Part shown: in pieces, positions 1-6,289 of the stretch
How positions within the stretch are numbered: the stretch's first letter is position 1
How the letters are laid out: each line of letters opens with the position of its first letter
From: Thiosulfativibrio sp964387695
Lineage (GTDB): Bacteria > Pseudomonadota > Gammaproteobacteria > Thiomicrospirales > Thiomicrospiraceae
NCBI GenBank assembly: GCA_964387695.1
Contig: CAYLXI010000066.1
Location: 1 to 9,497, forward strand
Length of the DNA stretch: 9,497 nt
Direction of reading: 5' to 3'
Notes under the pieces: generated by a model
The model's input: only the letters and a program-made list of their open reading frames with translations
Database searches by the model: none
Told to the model about the DNA's origin: nothing
Translations under genes and position numbers: made by a program

Positions 1-11
1 CTTTAAATCAT

Positions 12-53
12 TAACTTCATGAAATTACCAGGCCTGGTAATTTCATGAAGTTA
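12..53. repeat. Perfect 42-bp palindrome with no spacer, downstream of glnE
   Basis: Positions 12-32 are the exact reverse complement of 33-53, giving two 21-bp arms that meet at a central GGCC with no loop bases. The palindrome is nested: TTCATGAA occurs in each arm (16-23 and 42-49), and CCAGGCCTGG lies at the centre. Outside a small asymmetric gap, 2-8 (TTTAAAT) can also pair with 61-67 (ATTTAAA), lengthening the possible stem. It begins 35 bp past the glnE stop. Either strand would transcribe into a strong hairpin, so it may act as a terminator or mRNA 3' end for glnE and perhaps for a convergent neighbour. Neither side has a proper run of Ts, so a classic intrinsic terminator is not shown. 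A protein-binding or cruciform site is the alternative. Confidence 0.9.
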
Positions 54-88
54 GAAAAGCATTTAAAAACGCTACTTGAATGCCATCA

Positions 89-2896
89 CTATTGCAATAT
101 TTTTTGCCAAATCGTTGCCACAAACTCTCGTTCTGTAATAAACTCAGCTTGTAAAATTAATGATGGGTTATTTTGTAAAGCAAGTCGATGGTAACGAGAT
201 CGGTAACTTTGGTAAACTTCCTCTAATCTTTCTGCTACAGAAACCTCTAACAAACCTACTAATTTAATTGCCTCCAAACAACGAACATTATCTGAATACT
301 GTGAAAGCTCTGAATGCTGCTTGGCATGGCTTAAGACAAAATATTGCACCAAAAACTCAATATCAACAATGCCGCCAACACCCTGCTTTAAATCAAACAT
401 TTCTGCGGTAGACTTATCTAAACTTTCGCGCATTTTTTTCCGCATGGTAACGACTTCTTGCTTTATTTTGGTTTTTTCACGAGGTTGTTGTAAAAACTTT
501 TGTTTAAACATTTCAAAGTCATTACCAACTAACTTACCTCCTGCAACTGCTCTGGCTCGTACTAGGGCTTGATGCTCCCAAACCCAAGCTTTATTTTCAA
601 TATAAATTTTATAATTTTCTAGCGTTGTAACAAGCATTCCGCTATTACCGTTTGGCCTAAGCCTTGCATCGACTTCATATAACTTACCCGTTGGCATTAT
701 AGTGGTTAACAAAGAAATTACTTTTTGCCCCATTCTTAAAAAGTAAATATTATTATCTAACTGCTTTGTTCCTTGACTTTGCTGTGAACTTTCTAATCCT
801 CCATACAAAAACACTACATCTAAATCAGAGCCATAGCCAAATTCAACCCCTCCTAACTTTCCATAACCTAAAACTAAAAAAGGAATTTCATTAAGATTAT
901 TTTCTGCAACCCCTCCAGGCAAGCCATTTTTTTGTTGCATTAATAGCCAAGAATAACGCACAACGGAAGCCATAACTGCCTCAGCAATCCAAGTTAAGTA
1001 ATCACTAACTTCCATAACTGGTAAATACCCAGTAATGTCTGCCATAGCAACCTTAAAAACTTGAATATGACGCCACTGTCGTAAACCATTCATATAGCTC
1101 TCATCATCAAATTGATGCTGGCTCTGAATGTCCATTGCTTCAATCATTAATGCTTGTTGCTCCAATGGATTAATGGCATTTTTTTCATCAAGAAGTTGAT
1201 CCATTAAAGCAGGATATTTAGACAACATTTCAGACATCCAAGGACTTAAACCACACACTTTAACCAAGTTTTGCAACACATGATGGTTTTCAATTAATAA
1301 TACAAAGTAAACGCTACGACGCAAAATACTTTCTACGACTCTCAGCACTCGCTCTAAAGATTCAATCTGATCATATTTAATGATAGATATTTCAGCAAGA
1401 ATAAGAGGCATCACTTTATCTAATCTTTCTCTAGACTCTGCTGGGATCTTTTGTACTTTAGAAGAAGATTGAAACTGCTTGATAATTCTGTGGATTTCCA
1501 TCTTATTTTTAAACCCTAAACTATCGTCAGTTGCTAGTAAATCAACATCTAACACCCATGCTTGCTCAAAACCATTAGTGCCCTCAGATTCTTTTTCTTC
1601 TACGGAAAAAACCGCATCAAACTGCATTTGAACTATCTTTCTATGCTCTGCTAAAACGGCTAAAAATTCAGCGGTCGTTTTATAGCTCATAGCTAAAGAT
1701 AAAGCTCGCAGTGGCTTTTCATCTTTAGGCAGGCTATGTTCTTGCATATCATTCCACACTTGAATACGGTTTTCAGCACGGCGTAAAAATTGATAGGCAG
1801 CCGTTAAATCATTTACCACCTGTGGTTCTAAAAACTCTTTTTTTCCAACCGCACTTAGCATTGGCAGTAAAGAACGCCCTTGTAACTCTGGCATTCTGCC
1901 TCCATGAATAAGTTGAAAAGCTTGCACTATAAATTCAATCTCTCTAATACCTCCTGGACCTAGTTTAAGATTATCTTCCATGCCCTTTTGTTTTACCTTA
2001 AGGCTTATCTGTCGCTTTAAATCTCGCAAAGAATCCAGTGCAGTAAAATCAATATATTTTCGATAAACAAAAGGTTTTAAAATTTGAAGCAGCTCTTTGC
2101 CTTTTTCAACACAACCTGCCATCATTCTTGCTTTAACCAAAGCATATCTCTCCCAAGCCCGACCGTGCAAAGTATAATAATTCTCCATACCAGTAAACGT
2201 GACTACTAAAGGCCCTGTCGAACCAAAAGGACGCAAACGCATATCAACTCGATAAACAATGCCATCTTCAGTAAAATCGGCTAAAGACTTGTTCATCGCT
2301 TGGGCTAAGCGAATAAAAAACTGCTCATTTTCTAAGCGTTGTCGCCCTCCCCTCGTATAGCCCCTCTCAGGATAGACATAAATCATATCAATATCAGAGG
2401 AAAAGTTAAGCTCTTGCCCTCCCAATTTACCCATGCCCAAAATGAGCATTGTTTGCACCTCTCCAGACTCTTCCCCAATTGGTTCTCCATAGCGTTCAAC
2501 CATCGTTTTATAGTGCCAATCCATGGCAGCTTGCACTAAAACATCTGCCAAATCTGAAGTATCTATTAAAGTCTCGTTCAACTTTGCAAAACCTTCTAAA
2601 TCACGAATGGCAATCCTTACCATTTGTTGATTGCGATAATACCTTAAGGATTTATTAAGCTCAGCAAGGTCTTGAGAAGCCATAATTAATTCTTTGCCCT
2701 GTTTAATTAACTGTCCCTCAGAATATTTTTTTCCCCAGAGCTCTTCCCTCTCCCATTCTTCATGACGATTAAGCATTTTTTCAATATAAAGACTTAAAGA
2801 TTTAACTTTTTTAATTAACTTCACTTCTACACCCCTTAAACGCACCACTAAATTAAAATATCGCACCATAGAAAGACAAATAAAAGTAAATGTCAT
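89..2896 (-). CDS. glnE: Bifunctional glutamine synthetase adenylyltransferase / adenylyl-removing enzyme
   Basis: This cytoplasmic enzyme attaches AMP to glutamine synthetase when nitrogen is plentiful and removes it by phosphorolysis when nitrogen is short, under PII and glutamine control. Both nucleotidyltransferase heads are visible. The N-terminal one (removing activity in the family) has GMGKLGG at 154-160, SSDID with D168 and D170, and RVDMRLRPFG at 216-225. The C-terminal one (adenylylating) has GYGKLGG at 677-683, SDLD with D691 and D693, and EVDARLRPNG at 741-750. Each is followed by a GPGGI/GVGGI-type helical segment (313-317, 839-843). The aspartates fall close to the E. coli D173/D175 and D701/D703 pairs, so the protein is intact at 935 residues against about 946. 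The start is uncertain. The ATG at 2896 lies right after an in-frame TGA and has little Shine-Dalgarno, whereas a GTG at 2824 has AAGGGG 7 nt upstream. The longer frame is kept because relatives have still longer N-termini. Confidence 0.97.
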   Translation of the reverse strand: MTFTFICLSMVRYFNLVVRLRGVEVKLIKKVKSLSLYIEKMLNRHEEWEREELWGKKYSEGQLIKQGKELIMASQDLAELNKSLRYYRNQQMVRIAIRDLEGFAKLNETLIDTSDLADVLVQAAMDWHYKTMVERYGEPIGEESGEVQTMLILGMGKLGGQELNFSSDIDMIYVYPERGYTRGGRQRLENEQFFIRLAQAMNKSLADFTEDGIVYRVDMRLRPFGSTGPLVVTFTGMENYYTLHGRAWERYALVKARMMAGCVEKGKELLQILKPFVYRKYIDFTALDSLRDLKRQISLKVKQKGMEDNLKLGPGGIREIEFIVQAFQLIHGGRMPELQGRSLLPMLSAVGKKEFLEPQVVNDLTAAYQFLRRAENRIQVWNDMQEHSLPKDEKPLRALSLAMSYKTTAEFLAVLAEHRKIVQMQFDAVFSVEEKESEGTNGFEQAWVLDVDLLATDDSLGFKNKMEIHRIIKQFQSSSKVQKIPAESRERLDKVMPLILAEISIIKYDQIESLERVLRVVESILRRSVYFVLLIENHHVLQNLVKVCGLSPWMSEMLSKYPALMDQLLDEKNAINPLEQQALMIEAMDIQSQHQFDDESYMNGLRQWRHIQVFKVAMADITGYLPVMEVSDYLTWIAEAVMASVVRYSWLLMQQKNGLPGGVAENNLNEIPFLVLGYGKLGGVEFGYGSDLDVVFLYGGLESSQQSQGTKQLDNNIYFLRMGQKVISLLTTIMPTGKLYEVDARLRPNGNSGMLVTTLENYKIYIENKAWVWEHQALVRARAVAGGKLVGNDFEMFKQKFLQQPREKTKIKQEVVTMRKKMRESLDKSTAEMFDLKQGVGGIVDIEFLVQYFVLSHAKQHSELSQYSDNVRCLEAIKLVGLLEVSVAERLEEVYQSYRSRYHRLALQNNPSLILQAEFITEREFVATIWQKILQ
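2832..2837 (-). promoter_or_regulatory. Shine-Dalgarno-like site for an alternative GTG start of glnE
   Basis: On the minus strand AAGGGG stands 7 nt before a GTG at 2824-2822 that is in frame with glnE. Starting there removes 24 residues whose composition (MTFTFICLSMVRYF...) is hydrophobic and unlike a soluble GlnE N-terminus, leaving a protein of 911 residues. The upstream ATG at 2896 has no comparable site. This decides between two starts and is inference only. Confidence 0.5.
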
Positions 2897-2928
2897 TCAA
2901 GACTGCCACTAAAAACCTTTAAAAACAC

Positions 2929-2934
2929 TATAAT
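2929..2934 (+). promoter_or_regulatory. Possible sigma-70 -10 box (TATAAT) facing glnK
   Basis: A perfect TATAAT lies on the plus strand 101 bp before the glnK start codon, but no recognisable -35 box sits 16-18 bp upstream and there is no extended TG. It may give basal glnK-amtB transcription beside the sigma-54 promoter. It may also simply be the other strand of the overlapping glnE -10 candidate. Confidence 0.25.
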
Positions 2935-2958
2935 AGATTGTTATTAAAGGCATTTAAA
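2930..2958 (-). promoter_or_regulatory. Candidate sigma-70 promoter for glnE
   Basis: Read on the minus strand, TTTAAA (2958-2953, 4 of 6 to TTGACA) is followed after 17 bp by TATTAT (2935-2930, 5 of 6 to TATAAT). Transcription would start near 2923, giving a leader of about 27 nt to the ATG at 2896 or about 99 nt to the GTG at 2824. Such matches are common in AT-rich DNA, so this is only a candidate. Confidence 0.35.
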
Positions 2959-2963
2959 CTAAC

Positions 2964-2979
2964 AGGCACGAAATTAGCT
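2964..2979 (+). promoter_or_regulatory. Sigma-54 (RpoN) promoter for glnK-amtB
   Basis: The sequence AGGCACGAAATTAGCT matches the sigma-54 consensus TGGCACG-N4-TTGCW. The invariant GG (2965-2966) and GC (2977-2978) have the exact 10-bp separation, and the whole GGCACG block is intact; the mismatches are A for the first T and TAGC for TTGC. Transcription would begin about 12 nt past the GC, near 2990, leaving a leader of about 46 nt before glnK. Sigma-54 with NtrC is the known control of glnK-amtB in enteric bacteria, so position and target gene agree with the motif. Confidence 0.75.
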
Positions 2980-3035
2980 TAATCACTGCCGAATATTACT
3001 TTTTACTAATTTAAACGAAAACCCAGAGGTTAAGT

Positions 3036-3374
3036 ATGAAACTTGTTGTTGCAATTATCAAACCTTTTAAGCTAGACGATATTCGTGAGGCCCTACATGA
3101 AGTAGATATTCACGGCATGACAGTCACTGAAGCAAAAGGATTTGGCCGCCAAAAAGGTCACACAGAAATTTATCGTGGTGCTGAATATGCCATTGAATTT
3201 TTACCTAAAATACGCATTGAAGTTGCTATTTCTGAAGACAAAGTTGAATCTGTTATCGAAACTATAGGTAACGCAGCTCGTACAGGAAAAATTGGTGACG
3301 GCAAAATTTTTGTCATGCCCATAGAACAAGCCATTCGTATTAGAACAGAAGAAACTGGCGACATCGCTCTTTAA
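3036..3374 (+). CDS. glnK: Nitrogen regulatory protein PII (GlnK-type)
   Basis: This is a small trimeric signal protein that binds ATP/ADP and 2-oxoglutarate and is uridylylated by GlnD. It controls GlnE, NtrB and the ammonium channel. At 112 residues it is full length. The T-loop signature YRGAEY (46-51) includes the uridylylated Tyr51. Ligand-site residues R38, Q39, K58, K90, R101 and R103 are present, as is the second signature TGKIGDGKIF at 83-92. AGAGG lies 6 nt before the ATG. amtB begins 17 bp after the stop, so the two form the usual glnK-amtB operon, and this neighbour is the reason for calling it GlnK rather than GlnB. Residue detail is mixed: KLDD, GHTE and an acidic residue at 54 recall GlnB, while the MKLV start recalls GlnK. 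Transcription is probably from the sigma-54 promoter upstream. Confidence 0.97.
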   Translation: MKLVVAIIKPFKLDDIREALHEVDIHGMTVTEAKGFGRQKGHTEIYRGAEYAIEFLPKIRIEVAISEDKVESVIETIGNAARTGKIGDGKIFVMPIEQAIRIRTEETGDIAL

Positions 3375-3391
3375 AACAAAGGATTAATAAC

Positions 3392-4639
3392 ATGGATCAA
3401 ACTATAGAGTTAAGTTATGCCCTAGACACATTTTATTTTTTAATGTCTGGTGCTTTAGTTATGTGGATGGCCGCTGGTTTTGCGATGCTTGAAGCTGGAC
3501 TGGTACGCACTAAAAATACCACTGAAATTTTAGCTAAAAATATTGGGCTTTTTTCTCTTGCCTGCATTATGTACATGCTAGTAGGCTATAACATTATGTA
3601 CCCTATCGAAGCTGTTAACAGCTTCCTCCCAGGGATTAGCTTCTTAATTGGTGGTGATCATACAACCGCAGCTGTTCTTGCTGGTGGTGATAGCGCTCCT
3701 TACTATTCAGGCATGTCAGACTTTTTCTTTCAAGTCGTATTTGTGGCAACAGCAATGTCAGTTGTCTCTGGTGCGGTTGCTGAACGCATGAAACTCATGT
3801 CATTTTTTGTATTTGTTATTATATTTACTTCTTTCATCTATCCAATGCAAGGTTTTTGGCACTGGGGTGGCGGATTCTTAAGCGAACTAGGATTCTCAGA
3901 TTTTGCAGGGTCTGGTGTGGTACATATGGCAGGAGCAACGGCTGCTTTGGCGGGTGTATTACTTCTAGGTGCTCGTAAAGGAAAATATGGTCCAAATGGC
4001 GAATCTCGTGCCATTCCTGGTGCAAACCTACCTATGGCAACACTAGGAACTTTCATTTTATGGCTAGGTTGGTTTGGCTTTAACGGCGGATCTCAACTAC
4101 AAATTTCTACGGTTGAAAATGCTAATGCGGTTGCAATGATTTTTGTTAACACCCTTATGGCTGCATCGGGTGGTGTGGTTGGAGCACTAATTTTAGCTAA
4201 ATTAAAATTTGGTAAAGCCGATTTAACCATGATGTTAAACGGTGCTCTTGCTGGATTAGTTGCTATTACTGCGGAACCTTTAACACCTTCTGCACCTGTT
4301 GCTATGCTGATAGGTATTGCAGGTGGTATGATAGTGGTCATGTCCATTTTAATCCTAGACAATAAGTTTAAAATTGATGATCCTGTTGGTGCCATCTCCG
4401 TTCATGGAGTCGTTGGAATCTTTGGCTTAATCGCTGTAACATTCACCAACTCTGACGCAACAATTTTAGCTCAACTAACAGGTATTGGCGTTATCTTTGC
4501 ATGGGTATTTGGAACAAGCTTGCTTGTTTGGCTTGTTATTAAAAAGATAATGGGCATTAGAGTATCTGAAGAAGAAGAATACGATGGTGTTGATCAATCT
4601 GAATGTGGAATGGAAGCCTATCCTGAATTTACTAAATAA
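3392..4639 (+). CDS. amtB: Ammonium transporter AmtB
   Basis: Inner-membrane trimeric channel of the Amt/Rh family that brings in ammonium/ammonia. The 415 residues are almost wholly hydrophobic, in the family's 11-helix pattern. The pore histidines are visible as H178 (in GVVHMAGA) and H338 (in SVHGVVG), with D170 eight residues before the first as in E. coli AmtB. W158 and F111-F113 sit near the positions of the substrate-binding Trp and upper Phe gate, and GFNGGS spans 229-234. The cytoplasmic tail EEEEYDGVDQSECGMEAY (393-410) is the conserved Amt C-terminus needed for gating and GlnK contact. Unlike E. coli AmtB there is no cleavable signal peptide: only about 12 residues precede the first helix. 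That helix (WMAAGFAMLEAGLVRTKN) recalls the marine and plant-like Amt1 subtype. AAAGGA stands 8 nt before the ATG; co-transcribed with glnK. Confidence 0.97.
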   Translation: MDQTIELSYALDTFYFLMSGALVMWMAAGFAMLEAGLVRTKNTTEILAKNIGLFSLACIMYMLVGYNIMYPIEAVNSFLPGISFLIGGDHTTAAVLAGGDSAPYYSGMSDFFFQVVFVATAMSVVSGAVAERMKLMSFFVFVIIFTSFIYPMQGFWHWGGGFLSELGFSDFAGSGVVHMAGATAALAGVLLLGARKGKYGPNGESRAIPGANLPMATLGTFILWLGWFGFNGGSQLQISTVENANAVAMIFVNTLMAASGGVVGALILAKLKFGKADLTMMLNGALAGLVAITAEPLTPSAPVAMLIGIAGGMIVVMSILILDNKFKIDDPVGAISVHGVVGIFGLIAVTFTNSDATILAQLTGIGVIFAWVFGTSLLVWLVIKKIMGIRVSEEEEYDGVDQSECGMEAYPEFTK

Positions 4640-4660
4640 TTCAAAAGACCTTTCTTAAAA

Positions 4661-4691
4661 TAAAAAAACCGCTTAAATAGCGGTTTTTTTA
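4661..4691. terminator. Bidirectional intrinsic terminator between amtB and the convergent gene
   Basis: A 13-bp perfect stem (4661-4673 with 4679-4691) has core ACCGCT/AGCGGT and a 5-nt TAAAT loop. Seven As on the left and seven Ts on the right give a U-tract in either direction. It lies 21 bp past the amtB stop and 42 bp past the stop of the minus-strand gene at 4734-5159, so it can end both transcripts. Confidence 0.93.
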
Positions 4692-4733
4692 TACCTTAAA
4701 AACTTGAATTCGCATCATCGCACCATCATTAAA

Positions 4734-5159
4734 TTATAAATTACGAATCTTATACAACAAATTATGGAGCTTTTCTTTCCAAGTCAACTCTGATTTTAAT
4801 TGTGAAAAAATTAAAACAACAGGTTCAGAACTTGAATTATTTAATGGGTGATGATACCAATCCATTAACTCCTCATACTCCATACCAGAATCTAAAGCAA
4901 TTAACTGCCAAGGTAAATAAGTTTTATCTCCTAAAGATTCAGGGCCCGCAGGCAATACTTCAACCTCTACCTTATCTTGAATAATAACAACTTTAAACTT
5001 ACCCCCTTCTGTCCAAATACGAATTATCTCGCCTTTTTCTAACAACGTACCATAAGGTAAAAAAAGATAGCTCGCCTTTAAACTTGAAACAGAATTATCT
5101 GTTAAAGGCGGACCTTCAGGAAATTTAAACTTGCAATAACCACCTGGACAACAAGACAT
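4734..5159 (-). CDS. Unrecognised 141-residue protein with N-terminal CCPGGYC motif
   Basis: I do not recognise this protein. A good AGGAG lies 5 nt before the ATG, and the gene ends convergently on the amtB terminator, so it is very likely real. It has no signal peptide or membrane helix and should be cytoplasmic. The N-terminus MSCCPGGYCKF places Cys3, Cys4 and Cys9, the only cysteines, within seven residues, which could be a metal or redox site. The middle (about 29-70) alternates hydrophobic residues as in a small beta-rich domain (GEIIRIWTEGGKFKVVII, then KVEVEVLPAG). The end is a basic helix (125-141). Four tryptophans (49, 84, 101, 127) and the stretch WYHHPLNN (101-108) may help to find relatives. 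It appears monocistronic and no neighbour hints at its job. Confidence 0.85.
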   Translation of the reverse strand: MSCCPGGYCKFKFPEGPPLTDNSVSSLKASYLFLPYGTLLEKGEIIRIWTEGGKFKVVIIQDKVEVEVLPAGPESLGDKTYLPWQLIALDSGMEYEELMDWYHHPLNNSSSEPVVLIFSQLKSELTWKEKLHNLLYKIRNL

Positions 5160-5524
5160 CTTTTCTCCTAAATAAAAAATGATTGGATCATATCTCTATA
5201 AAATAATAATAAAAACTCAACCAATTTTACAGGCAATACACTTTCTTAAATACCTAATTTAGAAACCGTACACATAAACTTAAGAGTTTAATTATATAAT
5301 AAGGTCTTTGCATAATGCTAATCTCTCAAAATATATTTTTACTACAAAACAATATGGAATGAAAGTTGCTATAAAGTCTTCATACCTAAATCTTACATAT
5401 TAAAAAACACGAAACTTGCAAGAAAAAATTACGGAAATACATATCAACTTAGGATAAAATCTGAACGGGATTTATCTCAATTATTGATATAATCCAAAAA
5501 AAATTTAAGGATAACAAAAAAAAT
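5160..5524. other. Gene-free, very AT-rich intergenic region (365 bp)
   Basis: This separates two divergent genes: the unknown minus-strand gene and pomA. It holds the ribosome binding site of the first (about 5165-5170) and the promoter and ribosome binding site of pomA at its right end. Within it a small perfect hairpin (5275-5280 with 5285-5290, TAAACT/AGTTTA, loop TAAG) is followed by TATAAT at 5295-5300 lacking a -35 box. I see no convincing gene, tRNA, terminator or repeat. A small RNA cannot be excluded. Confidence 0.6.
5485..5493 (+). promoter_or_regulatory. Extended -10 promoter for pomAB
   Basis: TGATATAAT is a perfect extended -10 element (TG, one base, TATAAT), which lets sigma-70 work without a good -35 box; none is seen 17-18 bp upstream. 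Transcription would begin near 5500, about 25 nt before the pomA ATG. No sigma-28 (flagellar) or sigma-54 motif was found upstream of pomA, which suggests constitutive rather than flagellar-cascade control. Confidence 0.55.
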
Positions 5525-6289
5525 ATGAGCATTTCTACTTTAATTGGATTATTCGCAGGCATGATAATCATCCTTGCCGCCATGATGCAAGGTCCAGGTA
5601 TTGGAATATTTATTAATGTTCCAGGGCTACTCATTGTTGTTGGCGGCACAATCACAGCCACTATGATTCGTTATTCCATGACAGACACTCTTACAGCTTT
5701 TAAAACAACAGGTCAAGTAATTAAAGGCTCTAAAGAACTTTCAGATATAAATGAGTTAATCGACATTACAGATGACCTACTACAAACATCTAGAAAACAA
5801 GGCATGTTAGCCTTAGAGAATTATGAGTTAAACAATGTTTTTTATAAATCTGGCGTAAGTATGCTAGTAAACGGTTATTCTCTTGAAATGACCAAAGAGT
5901 CCTTGATAGAAAAAAATAGATTAATGAAAGAAAATGCTGAAACTGCTTCTGGAGTATTTAGTGCCATTGGAGATGCCGCACCTGCATTTGGTATGATAGG
6001 AACTCTAGTTGGGTTAATACAAATGTTATCTGATTTAAGTGACCCTGATGCCATCGGCCCAGCAATGGCTGTTGCCTTATTAACAACCCTATATGGAGCA
6101 ATGATTGCAAACTTAATCGCTCTTCCCATTGCAGATAAAATTGACTCTTGGGCAAAAAATGAGTCTTATTGCCAAGTAATGATAATTGAAGCAATCGACT
6201 GTATTGGAAATGCTCGCACTCCGTCTGTAACTCGTGAGCTACTCGCACCTTTTTCTAAATCTGAAAAAAAGGAAGAACCTAGTGGCTAA
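5525..6289 (+). CDS. pomA: Flagellar motor stator protein MotA/PomA
   Basis: Inner-membrane stator subunit that, with PomB/MotB, forms the ion channel driving flagellar rotation. At 254 residues it closely follows Vibrio PomA (about 253). There are two N-terminal membrane helices (about 3-22 and 33-50) and a cytoplasmic loop with the rotor-contact charges R90, K91 and E98 (SRKQGMLALEN). D150 and P153 follow in GDAAPAFGMIGTLVGL, and IGPAMAVALLTTLYGAMIANLIALPIADK (177-205) spans the fourth helix, with T160, T187 and T188 at the PomA threonines linked to sodium use. One difference is Asn31 where Vibrio PomA has Asp31. The start fits PomA's N-terminus exactly, although AAGGA lies 13 nt upstream, a long spacing. 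The reading frame overlaps pomB by 8 nt, so the pair is translationally coupled. Flagellar motor is the best call; the related ExbB/TolQ families are less similar. Confidence 0.95.
   Translation: MSISTLIGLFAGMIIILAAMMQGPGIGIFINVPGLLIVVGGTITATMIRYSMTDTLTAFKTTGQVIKGSKELSDINELIDITDDLLQTSRKQGMLALENYELNNVFYKSGVSMLVNGYSLEMTKESLIEKNRLMKENAETASGVFSAIGDAAPAFGMIGTLVGLIQMLSDLSDPDAIGPAMAVALLTTLYGAMIANLIALPIADKIDSWAKNESYCQVMIIEAIDCIGNARTPSVTRELLAPFSKSEKKEEPSG

Noticed and set aside
12..53. Palindrome as a standard intrinsic terminator, or as an insertion-sequence end
   Set aside because: No T-run follows on either strand, and there is no transposase or target-site duplication in the window; kept as an unexplained palindrome.
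4093..4395. 100-residue minus-strand frame inside amtB
   Set aside because: It lies antisense to a strongly conserved AmtB, has no ribosome binding site that I can see and looks like no known protein.
5295..5300. TATAAT in the intergenic region as a promoter
   Set aside because: No -35 box or extended TG at the right distance, and more than 200 bp from pomA, which has a better promoter at 5485-5493.
5316..5363. 15-codon frame (MLISQNIFLLQNNME) that could be a leader peptide
   Set aside because: Only a weak AAGG 10 nt upstream, no attenuator-like hairpins after it, and such short frames are expected by chance in AT-rich DNA.
6234..6281. ATG start for pomB giving 16 extra residues
   Set aside because: It lies inside pomA with no good ribosome binding site. 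The GTG at 6282 has a clear one, overlaps the pomA stop as coupled genes do, and matches the short cytoplasmic tail of MotB/PomB.
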